In this document: in pieces, positions 1 to 12,971 of the stretch
Position numbering within the stretch: the first letter of the stretch is position 1
How the letters are laid out: each line of letters opens with the position of its first letter
DNA from: Otatea glauca
Taxonomy: Eukaryota > Streptophyta > Magnoliopsida > Poales > Poaceae
Direction of reading: 5' to 3'
Length of the DNA stretch: 64,000 bases
Assembly (NCBI GenBank): GCA_036346275.1
Contig: CM070711.1
Location: 61,915,078 to 61,979,077, forward strand
Translations under genes and position numbers: made by a program
The notes under the pieces: generated by a model
Database searches by the model: none
The model's input: the letters and a program-made list of their open reading frames with translations, nothing else
Told to the model about the DNA's origin: nothing

Positions 1-1971
1 ACCGGAAGCATCCCCAGTACATTGGCTAATCTTAGTAACCTAATGATACTTTCGCTCAGTGGGAACCAGCTCAGTGGGAAGATACCCACACCAATCACTA
101 CGATGAACAATCTCCAAGAACTCAACCTCTCCAACAACAGCTTGTCTGGCACCATCCCATTAGAAATCAATGGATTAACAAACCTTGTTAAGTTGCATCT
201 TGGCGACAATGAATTCGTTGGTTCCATTCCAAGCAGTATCAGTAGCCTAAGCCAGCTACAGGTCATGAACTTATTGAAAAACTCATTGTCTTCAACCATA
301 CCAACAAGTCTATGGCACCTTCATAAACTTATTGAGCTTGATCTGTCACAAAACTCTTTGAGTGGTACCCTACCTGCTGATGTTGGAAAAGTGACTGCAA
401 TTACCAAGATGGATCTATCAAGCAACCAGCTATCAGGTGACATCCCACTCTCCTTCGGTGAACTCCAGATGATGATCTATCTGAATCTATCTAGCAACTT
501 ATTTCAAGGATCAATACCAGACTCACTTGGCAAGTTGCTTAGTATTGTGGAGTTGGACCTCTCCTCCAATGCGCTTTCCGGAGCCATTCCGAAGTCCTTG
601 GCCAATCTTACTTACCTGGCCAATATGAACCTCTCTTTCAACAGACTAGATGGACAGATACCAGAAGGAGGCGTGTTCTCAAACATCACCGTCAAATCAT
701 TGATGGGAAACAATGCACTCTGCGGTCTTCCAAGCCAAGGAATAGCACCATGCCAGAACAATACACACTCAAGGTCAAAACAACTACTGTTAAAAGTCAT
801 ATTACCAGCAGTCGTGGCATTTTTTATTGTAGCCACTTGCTTGTACATGTTGATCAGAAGAAAGATGAATAAGCAAGGAAAGATGTCACTACCAACGGAC
901 ACAGGCTTTCCGAACTTCCAGTTGATCTCATACCATGAACTTGTCCGTGCAACAAGCAACTTCAGTGATGACAACCTGCTAGGGGCTGGAAGCTTTAGTA
1001 AGGTCTTCAAAGGCCAGCTAGATGATGAGTCTGTCATCGCAATAAAGGTCCTCAACATGCAACATGAAGCAGCTTCCAAGAGCTTTGATACAGAGTGCCG
1101 TGCACTGCGAATGGCTCGGCACCGGAACTTGGTGAGGATATTAAGTACTTGCTCTAATCTCGACTTCAAAGCACTAGTTCTTGAGTATATGCCCAATGGT
1201 AGTTTGGACGATTGGTTGTACTCAAATAATGGGCGGCGCCTCAGTTTCCTCCAAAGGGTTGACATCATGTTGGACGTTGCAATGGCAATGGAGTATCTAC
1301 ACCACCGGCACTTCGAAGTTGTCCTGCATTTTGATTTAAAGCCAAGTAATATTTTGCTTGACAAGGACATGATTGCACATGTTGCTGACTTTGGCATTTC
1401 CAAGTTGCTGGTTGGAGACGACAACTCTATCGCGTTAACAAGCATGCCCGGCACTGTAGGATACATGGCACCAGGTAATTTCCCTTGCAAAGTCTGATAC
1501 AATATTTATACTTCTTTTGATCTATTATAAGCTCACCAGTTTCATTTTGACATGGAATGAGCAGAGTTTGGATCAACAGGAAAAGCATCACGGAGGAGTG
1601 ATGTTTACAGCTACGGGATTATTCTCCTCGAAGTCTTCACAAGGAAGAAACCAACTGATCCAATGTTTGTCAGTGAGTTGAGCTTGAGGCAGTGGGTTAA
1701 TCAAGCATTCCCATATGAACTCTCAACTGTCGCTGACTGCAGCCTGCTGCAAGATGAACCGATGTATGTTACTGATGATGCAAGTAGGCCTTCTGAAGAC
1801 TCCACCACCATCTTGAATACTTGCCTAGCATCCATAATTGAGTTGGGCTTACTTTGCTCGAGAGCAGCACCTGATGAAAGAACGCCAATGAATGATGTGG
1901 TTGTCAAGTTAAACAAGATCAAGTCAAAAATACCGTTCTCTGCTAGGGAAGTAGGGGAGCTCACTGAGTGA
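1..1971 (+). CDS. LRR receptor-like kinase, 3' part (5' end outside window)
   Basis: The reading frame is open from base 1, so the N-terminus lies outside the window. Exon 1 runs to 1474. A GT-AG intron covers 1475-1564. Exon 2 is 1565-1971, and the join restores a Pro-Glu-Phe-Gly reading in kinase subdomain VIII. In order the protein shows about ten plant-type LRRs (nt 1-700), a Cys-containing cap, one membrane segment (about nt 784-867), and a Ser/Thr kinase. The kinase has a glycine loop (LGAGSFSKV), an Ala-Ile-Lys lysine, a catalytic loop HFDLKPSN (1327-1350) and DFG (1387-1395). The Phe before the catalytic Asp makes it a non-RD kinase. In plants this class (LRR-XII, the Xa21/FLS2/EFR type) contains many immune receptors, so pattern recognition at the plasma membrane is a likely role. 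The ligand is unknown. Nothing visible is broken. A related pseudogene lies at 22186. Confidence 0.93.
1475..1564 (+). other. Intron of the LRR kinase gene
   Basis: The 90-bp intron has a gtaatt donor and a gagcag acceptor. An intron in the second half of the kinase domain is usual for LRR-XII kinases. Translation without splicing stops inside it at about 1495. Confidence 0.9.
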
Positions 1972-3263
1972 AATTCTATTCACCATGAACTCCTGATATT
2001 CCCAACTATTTACTGCATCTGGGTCCTAATCCAAATTGGTTGAGCAGCAAGAAGCCATAAACTACAAGGAATTATAACATGTTTCAAGAATTGGCTCAAT
2101 TCAACATGAAATAAAGGCTTGATATGAGAAGTACTAGTTGCAAACATAAACTTGCCAGGTCCTCTCATTGAAAATGCAAATTAGTTGCACATGCATGCAA
2201 GGTTGGAATGTCACAGAAGTGAATAAACACATCATTTTATAGAAGCTAATGAGTGTGTAACTACGGGTATCGTATTCAGAATAATCCAGGAGGAGGTCGC
2301 ATCGCGTCTTGGTTGCATGCTGGAGAAAGATGTCTTTGCGAGCGGTGCTTTGATACTTTCCCTCCTAATACAAGTTGCACGAATCTTGAAGCAAGCGAAG
2401 GGGTAAGTAATCTCCATCTACCCTTAATTTATGCTTTAATATTTGTACAATAATGCAGATAAACTAGCAAGGTAACCTACAAGAGCTTTCAAAATTATTA
2501 AGCTACGCATAGAGGTTGTATTTTGGTTTGATCTTACCTGCTTAGATCAGTCTTTGTAATATCTTCTTTCCTTAATGAAATATTAATCAGAGCACCCTGC
2601 TTTAGTCCTGGAAAAAAAAACCACCAGTGTCACCAATAGCATATTTCTGGCACTACCTCAAAAGAAAACAATGCATATCAGGTATTAGATTACTGCAGCA
2701 ACTAGGTAGCACCAGATTAAAAGGTCATATAGAGATCTGCTTGAAACATACTTATATATTCAACATCGATCCTATCGTGGAATAATCTGATCGACACGTA
2801 TTGAATAGGCCACACACTGCTTAAACAAGCCCAAGCATCTAAGGGTAGGAATCACTTGAACCATCATCCATCATAGTGTAGTAGCACAGGGTGATCGAGA
2901 TGCATAATTAGGACAAAAACTCAACACAGTTTGGTGGGCATACAGAATACGAGATTCTACCCCCACAACGGTAAGCCCGAGAGAGGGTAAGAACGTAGCA
3001 ACATTTCGAGTTCCATCCCAATTGCTAATCGAGGCAAGGAAGCACTTCGATTACCAACCCACCTACCGACGGCTCCACCAACACCGATCCCCTTCCCAGC
3101 GCCAAAGCCGAACCCAAGAGCCAAACCTAAAACCCTTACTTGGAGTAGTAGCTGCGTCACATTGCGATCCTATGCAGAACCACAGCGCGTACATGCGGGC
3201 GAGATGCTAGAGACTCACGACCGTTGAAATATAAGGTCTGTCGTCGCTGCAACAACGGCGTCG
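1972..3263. other. 3' flank of the LRR kinase; no supported gene
   Basis: The first 600 bp is probably 3' UTR and flank. The sequence at 2570-2590 (cttaatgaaatattaatc) could act as a poly(A) signal region. A GC-richer patch at 2950-3240 has short opposing ORFs. The minus one (2957-3160) is Gly-rich and could be the first exon of a lost gene, but I see no homology and no splice partner. The left edge of an old LTR follows at 3264. Confidence 0.4.
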
Positions 3264-4709
3264 TGGTAGGACCGAAAATGGCGACTAGAAGGAGATAGAT
3301 AGGCGCTAAAATAATTTTTTTTAAAAAAAATTAAGCCATTTTTCTTACTAAAAGAGCCAACCAAAAAACTCAGGTAGACCTACACTAGGCAATAGTTCAA
3401 TACTCTCGGATGGAAAGTAACACCAGAATGGACAGAAAAATTAGCATAATTCTAAAACCAAGAATTGAGATAACTTTTAATCGGCTAATTCAAATCCCGT
3501 AAAACTTTGCATACACCTTTATATAGATGTCAAGAACCTATTCCAACCTTCAATTGCAAAGATTGATATTAAAGTTTCAACATTTTTTCTGTTTGAAGGA
3601 AGATTGCACCTTCACCCTGAGCTTGCTTGTAGGGATTTGATGATCAAGATGATCTTCCAAATATCACATTAAACAAGAACACCAAAAACACCTTTCAAAA
3701 GTGTAGAAAAAGATTTATCACGAATCCTCCCTTTTCAAATCAAAAATCATTTTCTTAAGAAGAACTTTAAAGATCTTGTTAAAACTTGACTAGATGATCA
3801 GGATATGACCTACAAAAGATCCATCCATCCATCATTCATTCTTAAGAGCACAAGATCAAGAAAGGAAGAAACTAATGAGAGATTAAGACTCAAAAAAGGA
3901 AAGAGATCAAAACTTGAGCAAGAGTAAGTTCTAGTAAATTTTGCTGGGTTGAAACATTTTCATGATGAATTTCTCAACCTCTTATATGTCCTAAATCTAG
4001 TAGAAATACAGTATGTAAAAGGAGATGAAGCAAAGCTTGTTACAAGAAAGAACCAAGCACAAAATGCAAGAACTGAAATTTTAGAATATAGATTAACTAG
4101 AATCTTGCATTGCTTAGAGAGGATGGATACAAAGCCACACTTTCAGGTGGACAAAGCTCAAAGGAGTATAAAGAAACCAAAAACCCTTCTCCAAGACTTT
4201 TCTCATATTTGGTTCAAACAGAGTTAGTGTGGAGGCATCCATCCACCCCTATATTTATAGTACACTGGAAGCAACATCCACCTCTAGATGATCTTCTTGA
4301 CCCTCAAGAAACCATATCAAGGGTTAAGATTCACTATCTCAAACATATATAGGCTAATCCAAAACCCAATAACATAACATGTCTTAACCATTAACACTAA
4401 CTTAACCTCTACTCCACACATGAACCCTTGATCCAACGATTATCCTTCGCTTGAGTAGAGCTTAAGTTAGCATCTCATCTATCCACTTGCCATCCAAGCT
4501 TGCAGCAACTCTCTAGCATTAGTCTTCTTCTAACGTTACATTAACTGTTTAGACCTCAGCTCTGCTAGTCTACCCAATCTCCTCCGCCTCACCGCGACCT
4601 AACTTTGAAGTCCTGCAACCATCTCCAACAAACAAACCATCACATAGCATTGCTCAAGATAGCATGCAATAGTAATCTCACAAAGATTAGTGACCAATCA
4701 AACATCTAA

Positions 4710-4932
4710 AGATGCCACCTTGGATCATTTAGTCTACGACTAAATTAGTCTATGATCACTCTTGGTTGTGACCATTCAAAGCCGTCACCACTTTTGGCTA
4801 TGATCACTTGACCACTCTTGGCTGCGACCATTCAAAACTAAGACTACTTAGAGGTCTCGATCACTCAAGGCCAAGACCACTCAGAGGTCACAACCACTTA
4901 CTTAGATATCACGATCACTCCCATAGAGGTCA
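4710..4932. repeat. Short tandem array in the old LTR (GGTCACGACCACT type)
   Basis: Degenerate copies of a roughly 20-bp motif containing gaggtcacgaccact, interspersed with gaccactcttggct variants, run up to the insertion site. The array resumes at 16744-16830 beyond the inserted element. It lies in the U3-like part of the LTR, upstream of its TATA box. The other two SIRE-like LTRs carry different arrays in the same place. Confidence 0.8.
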
Positions 4933-6954
4933 TGAAGGACCATGTGGAGGTCTACCCAAATTTGTGATGAGTATTTGACTTTATGTGATCTAGGATAGCT
5001 TATGTTTGAGTATTGGATTCAAAATGGATTTCAAGTTGGAAGGTTATTTGCGCCGGATCAAGAGAAATGAGAAACAGAGAGTTTCCCATTTGCGCCGGAC
5101 CAAGAGAAATGAGAAACAGAGAGTTTCCCATTTCGCCGGACCAAAGGAAATGAGAAACAGAGAGTTTCCCATTTGCGCCGGACCAAGGGAAGAGGGAAAT
5201 AGAGGTTTTCCCATTTGCGCCGGACCAAGTCCAGTGAGTTTCACGTTTACGCCGGACTGCTTTTCTTTCGCGCCGGACTGGTTTTGCAGCTGGTAGAAAT
5301 TAGCTTTTTTGAATGACTTCCCGTACTCAAAAAATTATTTAGTCTACATGAAAGTCGTAGAGAATTTCAAGATGCATATTTTTAATGTTGACAAGTTTTT
5401 CATTTGAGCAACATAAAAAATCATAGAAAATCGGGAAGGTTAACAGTGAGTTTCACATTTGCGCCGGACCGATTTTTATTTGCGCCGGACCGATACTTGT
5501 TAGCACTTTTTAAGGGTGTTCCCGTGCTCTAAAAATTATGTGTTCTACATAAAAGTTGTAGAGAATTTCGCAACGCAACTTTTTCATGTTGACAAGTTTT
5601 TCAGTAGAACAACATATAAAATCATAAAAAATTGAGAAGATCCTGCTGTATTGAAAACAACTTGTCTGCATTTGGTTGAAATGCTTTGGTCCGTTTTTTA
5701 GTCCTTTCTAACCCCAACTTGTGATCGAATTGTTGTGATGGGTTCATGGTGGAACCAAGAAGGGATTTCTTGTCTTTGTGAAAGTAGGACTTCATTTGGT
5801 GGTCATGGTGAGGCGAAGGGAGGCTGGAACTAGACATGGGATGGCCGGATGTTCAAGTTAGCCGGAAGTTCGCCGGAGATGAAGCCGGTGCAGTTACAAG
5901 AGACAAGAGATCAGTGGAGAAGCTAGTCTATCACTACTTGGATCAAGAAGAGCTGTAGGGTTGAAGTTCTGGAGATAAAGTAGTAGATAAGTGTAGCTTG
6001 CTTTCAGGTGTACTAGAAAGTACCTGAGTGTAGTTGAGAGTTATTGAGAGTGACAGTGTAAGGATCAAATCCTAGCTCTTAGAAATTGGCTTAGGATTGA
6101 AGCAAGACATCCAAGGGTGGGAATTGATCCCAGGTCACTATAAATAGAGGGGTAGGGGCAGCCTCCCCTCTTTGAAGGTTCTGAGGTTTTTGCTGCTCAT
6201 TTGATTTTTGCCCACTTTGTTGTGAGGCTTTGTAAACCTCCCTTCCAGAAATGAAATGTTCTTCATTTATGTTCTTGTTTCATTTCCTTTACGCATTTAC
6301 ATTACGCACTTAAATTCTGCTATCTAAATTCCGCATTTACTTACTTCCAATTTACTTTACGTAATTTGGATTTGCCTCATCTCCTTCTACATGCTATTGA
6401 ATCTTTGTTGAAATTCATGGTTGATGAACTCTTCTCTTGATTCGATGCTTTCAATCATTTAGGCAATCCTTGCGTTCTTGTTGCAAGTTGTAAATCATGT
6501 GTTCTTGAAGTGCGTAAGCGTGTGACTTGCAGTTCTTTAGTTTTGATTTATACATTTCTTGTTGCCAAGGATGAGAGATTGATTGGATGAATCTTCACTC
6601 GAGCATATCCAAATCCTCTAGGCAACCTGGTTCAAGTTACGCAAAGAAACCGATCTTTTGTCCCTTCATGATGAATTCTTAATTGATCGAGTTTTGGTGT
6701 TTACTCCTGTGATATCTTGCTTGCTGTGACGTGTGAGAAGGCATTCAAGTCTATCTTGATCATTAGAATCTCACGAGCAAGCCAAGATCACAGATTGGCT
6801 TTTGGAGTCGTGCTATTTTCTGAACATTGCTTGTGTTTTTCTAGTCTCTGTTCTTTACAATCAGTACTGAGTCTTTGGCTAGTATTTGCCTAAGATGTGG
6901 GAAAATTTATTTTGGGACCATTCACCCTCCTCTGGTCGCCATCTCGGTCTTCCA
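4933..6954 (+). repeat. 5' LTR of the SIRE-like element
   Basis: The LTR is 2022 bp long and runs from TGAAGG to CTTCCA. A TATA box (ctataaatag) lies at 6138-6147. Downstream, the aatgaaatg region at about 6250 is a plausible R/poly(A) zone. The U3 part holds a 42-bp tandem repeat with three copies, where the 3' LTR has one. Confidence 0.92.
5049..5215 (+). repeat. 42-bp tandem repeat in the 5' LTR (GCGCCGGACC units)
   Basis: Three near-identical units of about 42 bp, each starting gcgccggacc, are followed by one diverged unit. The third lacks one base. At 14910-14998 the 3' LTR has a single unit plus the same diverged unit. Further gcgccgg motifs recur downstream at about 5216-5280 and 5460-5490. 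Confidence 0.9.
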
Positions 6955-6956
6955 AT

Positions 6957-6971
6957 TGGTATCAGGGCCGG
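6957..6971 (+). promoter_or_regulatory. Primer-binding site (initiator tRNA-Met type)
   Basis: The sequence tggtatcagggccgg begins two bases after the 5' LTR. Plant copia elements normally use tggtatcagagc, complementary to initiator tRNA-Met. Here one base in the core differs. Confidence 0.85.
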
Positions 6972-7009
6972 TTTTGCTCTTTCATAGATCTTGACCGGTC
7001 TCGAGAGCC

Positions 7010-10000
7010 ATGGCGATGGACAAGTATTCCACCAAGCCACCCATTTTCTCTGAAGTCGATTTTCCATTCTGGAAGTCACGCATGGAGTCATACATCACTG
7101 CCCAGGGCTTCCTGATATGGCAGAAGGTGAAACTCCCATATGAGGTTCCTGCCGATGAAAACGTCACGGCCGGCAATATGGCCGACGTTGAGGCGAACGC
7201 TAAGGCAAGGAACATCCTCATCTGAGGTCTTAGCGAAGTGAGTAAGACAGGATTTCTCACCTTCGTTCTGCTCATGAGATTTGGGTGACCCTCGATGCTT
7301 ACCATGAGGGCACTACCCAAATCAAGATGGTTCGACAGGACCAATTCAAGCGTGAGTTCAACAAGTTTGAACAACACACTGGTGAGAGTCTTGATGAGTG
7401 TTTCGATCATTTTACCAAGATCTTGAGCGATCTTCAAGCAGTTGGTTGTATATACCATAACTCGGATAATGCTCGATATTTCTTGACCGCACTCGATTTA
7501 TGCGTTTGGGAGATGAAGATGACCACCATCAAGGACACCACCGACCTATCGACCTTGACTCTTGACGGGCTTTATTCCCGTATCAAGACTCATGAGATCG
7601 ACGTCGTCTCGCGAAAGACGAAATCTCAGTCGATGGCCTTGGTCACCGATCCCATTGGATCTTCCTCTTCTGACTCTTCTTGTGGTTTCTCTCTCTCCAC
7701 CCTTTGTGAGCTAAGCGATGACCAACTGGAAAAATTTCCAGAAAATAAGCTTGCTCTTCTTGCTCGCAAGTTTTCTCATGCCTACAAGAGGGTGAGAGAG
7801 AGGAAAAGAGGTAGCGTGATCACCTGCTTCAAGTGTGGTGGCCCCAACCACATTCGAGCGAACTGCCCTAAGCTGGAGAAGGGCAAGAGCGAACAAGGCG
7901 GTTCGGGCAAGAACGATTACACCGACAAGAACCGCAACAAGAAGACCTCAGCTTGTGAGCCGGCGAAGAAGAAGTACCACAACTTCGCCAAGAACAAGAA
8001 GCTCTTTCACCGGGTCCTCGCCGCGCTGGACGACATCGAGCTCTCCGACACTAAGAACTGGAGCGATGCAAGCGAGGACGATCCACAAGAGAAGGTGAAG
8101 AGTGGCGACGAATTCTCCGGCATGTGCTTTATGGCAGACGCCATTGAAGTGGCGACTACGAAATTTGTCTGACACGGATCAGGTACCCACCTACGATGAG
8201 TTAAATGATGCCTTCTGTAAATTAGACAAGTTTCATGCTAAGGCTAGGTCGACGTGTTTGGAGTTAGAGAAGGAGGTAGATAGCCTGTCTCGGGAGTTAG
8301 CTTTACTTAAATCATGTTCCTCTCGAGACTCTGATAGCTGTACTCTATGTGATGCTTTGCTTGTAGAGCTGGAGAACCTAAGGAAGTTGCATGATAGTGT
8401 GCTTATTGATCTTGAGAATCTGAAGTCGAAGAATGCTAATTTTGTTACCTTTGATATTCCTGCTGATGATAGCTTTTCTCCTGCTCACTCAAATGCTTCT
8501 TGTAACAATTGCCCTAAACTGCTTACTGAAATTGATGCCATGAGCTCACACCTTAGAAAGCTTTCTGCTAGGAATGATGAACTTGAATTGCATGCTTCTA
8601 AGGACCCAGTCAGCTCATGTGAGAGTTGTAGACAACTAAAACTTGACAATGATGCTTTGAATGTCAAGTGTGATCAACTTGCTAAGGACTTACTAGTTAA
8701 GTCAAAAACTGGTTGCCTGCTATGTGTTGGGGTTAAGGATGATATGGATAAATCCATGTCGAACTTAGGAAGAAGTTAGAAGACCAAGCCCATAGGATTA
8801 GAAATGTGTCTTGCGTTTCTTGTGAGGCCCTCAAAATTGAGGCAGCCGTGCTGAGGGAGAAAAATACACGTGCTGAGAGAGCTCATCTTTCTGGTTCCTC
8901 CTCTTCTTCTTCCCCCTGTTCTTCTTGTGTCTCTTTCTTCCGAGATTGCCAGTATCTCATGAGCACTCTCGAGAAGTTTGTTGGAGGCAAGAAGAAGCTC
9001 AATCTTATTCTAGACCAATCCAAGATTAGTAGGTTTAATCAAGGTCTAGGATTTGATCCCTTGGAGCACGCTCGGGCGCATCCTTCCACAATTATGCGCG
9101 GCTCCAAGAGTGGTGAGATTATGGTAGCTCCCAGAGTGAGTACCACCGTGTTTAGGTCTGCTGGAGTTGTCCATAGGACTTCTGACCAGAAGGGTGTTGA
9201 ACCTGTTGCTTATGCCTCTAGCAAGGCGAAGTACACATGCACATTCTGTAAGAAGGATGGTCACCTAGTAGATTTTTGCTTCAGGCGCGCCAAGATCACC
9301 AAGCGTGAGCGTGTTGCTGCTCTTAGGGGTATTCAGGGTCATCCCCAGACTCTGAGTGCTCCCAAGGCACGCACCGCTTCTAGACAGGTTAGAGAGTCGC
9401 CTGTTTTTGGGTAGCGTCTAGGACTCGGTTTTCAGGCTGTTCATTCGAGTTTTAGTCCTGGAGCTGTTCGTGGTCAGTCTTTCTGCCATCCTCTTGATAT
9501 TCCTCGTTTTTCCCATCGAGGTAGATATCAGCGGCGTGATGTGTTTGCTGGTAGTAGATCCATGCAGCCTTACTGGGATGGTCCGGTTTTTACACCACGG
9601 TGGACCAACCCAGTTCCAGCTCCTAGATCATCTGCTAGAGCTACTTCTCATCGTGTGAGAGTGGAGCATCATGTAGATGCCAGAGTCCAGTCTTTTTCTT
9701 CTGTGGCTAGCACCTCTAGGCGTCATGTGATTCAGTATTGGGTTCCTAGATCTTCTCTTTGTCCCAGTACTGAGTCATCTTTCTCTCATGTGCATTGATC
9801 AGGTTCGTTGGATGGAAAAGGGAGATGTTTGGATTGTCGACTCCGGTTGTTCTCGTCATATGACCGGAGATTCTCGATGGTTCTCTTCCCTAGTCCGAGC
9901 CCCAGGTCATGAGTTGATCACTTTTGGGGATGCTTCTTCAGGTAGAGTCATTGCTAAAGGTACCATCTGCATTAATGACAATTTCATTCTTAAAGATGTT

Positions 10001-12971
10001 ACCTTAGTGAGTAAGCTGCAGTATAATTTGCTTTCTGTTTCTCAGCTTATCGATGACTCTTTCGAGGTGAGTTTTAAGAGTAATGCTTATAGAATCCTCG
10101 ATTCATCAGGAGGGTTAGTTTGCGGGATTTCTAGATTTGGGAGTCTTTCGTGCTGATTTTTTTGTTTCTTCTGGAGACTCTCTTAGGTATTTAATTGCTT
10201 CAGAATCTCGTGATCTCTCCTTCTGACATAGGAGACTTGGTCACATTGGATTTGATCATTTGACCCGAGTTAGCAGCCATAACCTCATTCATGGTTTGCC
10301 CAAACTCAAAATGGTCAAAGACTTAGATTGCTCTCCCTGCCGATATGGCAAGATGGTTGTTGCTTCTCATCCCCCAATCACTGTTGTGATGACTGATGCA
10401 CCAGGACAACTTTTACATATGGACACTTTGTTGGTCGGCTAGAGTGCGATCGATGGGAGGAAGTGGTATGTTCTTGTCATTGTTGATGATTTTTCGAGGT
10501 ACTCTTGGGTGTTTTTCATGTCCTTGAAGGATGAGACTTTTTCTCATTTCAGGGGTTTGGTTCATAGGTTGTCTTTTGAGCTCCCTGGTGCCCTACGAGC
10601 TATACGCAGTGACAATGGCACGGAGTTCAAGAACTCCTATTTTGAGAGTTTCTGTGTGGAGTCTGATTTAGAGTATCAGTTCTCCTCTCCCTACGTCCCT
10701 CAGCAAAATGGCGTAGTGGAAAGGAAGAACAGGACCCTAGTAGAGATGGCCAGGACGATGTTAGATGAGTACAGTACTCCTAGAAAGTTTTGGGCTGAGG
10801 CTATAGCTACTGCTTGTCATATTTCTAATCGTGTATTCTTGAGAGCATATTTGCACCGCACTTCTTACAAGTTGAGGTATGGGCGAAAGCCTAGTGTTTC
10901 TCATTTTCGTGTGTTTGGTTGCAAGTGTTTCATTTTGAAGTCTGGTAACCTGGATAATTTTGAGTCTCGCTCTTCTGATGGTATCTTTCTGGGTCATTCG
11001 TCTTCTTCTTGTAGCTATATGGTCTGGAGTTGCGATGCGAATAGGATCGTAGAGACCTGCGAGGTGACTTTTGATGAGGCTAGCCCAGGAGCTAGACCTG
11101 ATATCTCAGGCTCTTCTTCCACCTCCGAGACTATCTTTGTAGAGGATGAGGATGATGGAGATGATGGTGTTCCACCTGATCCAGTCCCCTCTACACCTGA
11201 GGTGCCATCTGTTTCCATTTCTGCACCTCAAGAAGGCCAGCCCTTACCTTCTGACTCTCATGCAGCTAGTGGCTCTGATCCTACTTCTTCTGTTCAATAG
11301 GTAGAGGCCACTTCTGCTGCTGGACCTCCCTGTCATATTCAGAGACGTCATCCACCTGATCAGATAATCGACGATTTATTCGAGCATGTCACACGCTCAA
11401 GAACGGGTCTGTCTTCTTTCTGCCTTCACTCTGCCTTTGTTGCCTCGTTTGAGCCGAAGGATGTGACTCATGCATTATCTGACGAATCTTGGATTAATGC
11501 AATGCATGAGGAACTCGAAAACTTCGAGAGGAACAAAGTTTGACAGCTTGTAGAACGTCCATCTGGTCATAATGTCATTGGGACTAAGTGGGTGTTCAAA
11601 AACAAGTAGAGTGAGGAGGGGGTTGTCATTCGCAACAAGGCTAGGCTAGTTGCACAGGGCTTTTCTCAAGTTGAGGGTCTTGACTTTGAGGAGACTTTTG
11701 CCCCTGTAGCTAGGCTAGAGGCTATTAGGATCCTGCTCGCATTCGCGGCATCCAAGGGCTTCAAGCTTTTTCAAATGGATGTTAAGAGTGCATTCCTCAA
11801 TTGCTTCATTGAGGAAGAGGTGTATGTCAGACAACCTCTAGGATTTGAGAACCCCAAGTACCCTAACCATGTATTCAAGCTTTCCAAAGCATTTTATGGA
11901 CTTAAGCAAGCTCCACGAGCTTGGTATGAGAGGCTTAAGTCCTACCTCTTGAGTCATGGTTTTCATATGGGTCAAGTGGACAAAACCTTGTTCGTTAGAC
12001 ATTCTGATTCAGACTTTCTCCTAGTCCAGATCTATGTCGACGACATTATCTTCGGTGGCTCCTCACATTCACTCGTTACTCAGTTCTCAGATGTGATGAG
12101 TACTGAGTTTGAGATGAGCATGATGGGCGAGTTGAGCTACTTTCTTGGCTTCCAAATCAAGCAGACTCGGGAGGGTACTTTCCTGCACCAAGGTAAGTAC
12201 ACTCGGGACCTCCTGAGCCGGTTTGATATGTCTGATGGTAAGTCGGTGATGACTCCTATGGCTACCACTGCTGTCCTCGAGCCTGATGAGGATGGTGAGC
12301 CTGTTGATCAGAAGGAGTTCCGGAGTATGATTGGCTCCCTCCTGTATCTCACCGCTTTGAGGCCGGACATACATTTTGTTGTGTCTGTGCGCTCGATTTC
12401 AGGCCTCTTCTCGTGCCTCTCACCACCAGACGGTGAAGCGTATCTTCAGGTACCTTCGTGCTACCATTGATTATGGTATTTGGTACTCTGCTTCTTCTTG
12501 TCTGTCTCTTCGAGCCTTTTCCGATGCTGATTTTGCTGGGTGTAGGATAGATAGGAAGAGCACTTCTGGCACTTGCCAATTTATTGGCACTTCTCTTATT
12601 TCTTGGTCTTCTAGGAAGCAGACTGGGGTTGCACAGTCCACTGCTGAGGCCGAGTATGTTGCTGTAGCCAGGTTCTCTGGATGAGATCGACCTTGTGGGA
12701 CTTTGGGTTAGCTATAGAGAGTGTGCCACTTTTTTGTGACAATACTTCTGCTATTTGCATTGCTAAAAACCCAGTGCAGCATTCCCGGACCAAGCACATT
12801 GATATTAGATATCACTTCCTTAGAGACCATGTGGAGAAGGGTGATATCGTGCTTCAGTTCGTAGAGGGTGACCACCAGTTAGCCGATATCTTTACCAAGC
12901 CTTTGGATAGCTCTAGGTTTAGTGCCTTGAGAGAGGAGCTTGGGATTATGAGCCCATATGGCATATCTTGA
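7010..12971 (+). pseudogene. gag-pol of the SIRE-like element, disrupted
   Basis: The Gag start is MAMDKYSTKP at 7010. A first CCHC knuckle (CFKCGGPNHIRANC) lies near 7828. A coiled-coil-like stretch spans 8170-8770, and a second knuckle (CTFCKKDGHLVDFC) lies near 9238. Next come protease with an intact DSG (WIVDSGCSRHM, about 9827), GAG-pre-integrase with an HHCC finger (about 10227), integrase (SDNGTEF, NGVVERKNR), reverse transcriptase with YVDDIIFGG (about 12033), and RNase H up to 12971. Breaks: TGA at 7223 plus a nearby frameshift, frameshifts near 8160 and 8765, TAG at 9412, TGA plus a frameshift near 9796, TGA at 10224, TAG at 10440, TGA at 11541, TAG at 11607, and frame changes near 12370 and 12680. 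Several TGA codons replace a conserved Trp. The ORF cannot make a polyprotein as it stands. Confidence 0.93.

Noticed and set aside
612..1502. 296-codon minus-strand ORF opposite the LRR kinase
   Set aside because: It mirrors the LRR kinase coding sequence, has no protein family motif of its own and runs into the intron.
2957..3160. Gly-rich minus-strand ORF beside the LRR kinase
   Set aside because: It could be a first exon, but no downstream exon, splice partner or homology is visible. An old LTR follows directly on the other side.
6955..6975. tRNA-like similarity
   Set aside because: Only the short primer-binding complement is present. No cloverleaf can be drawn.
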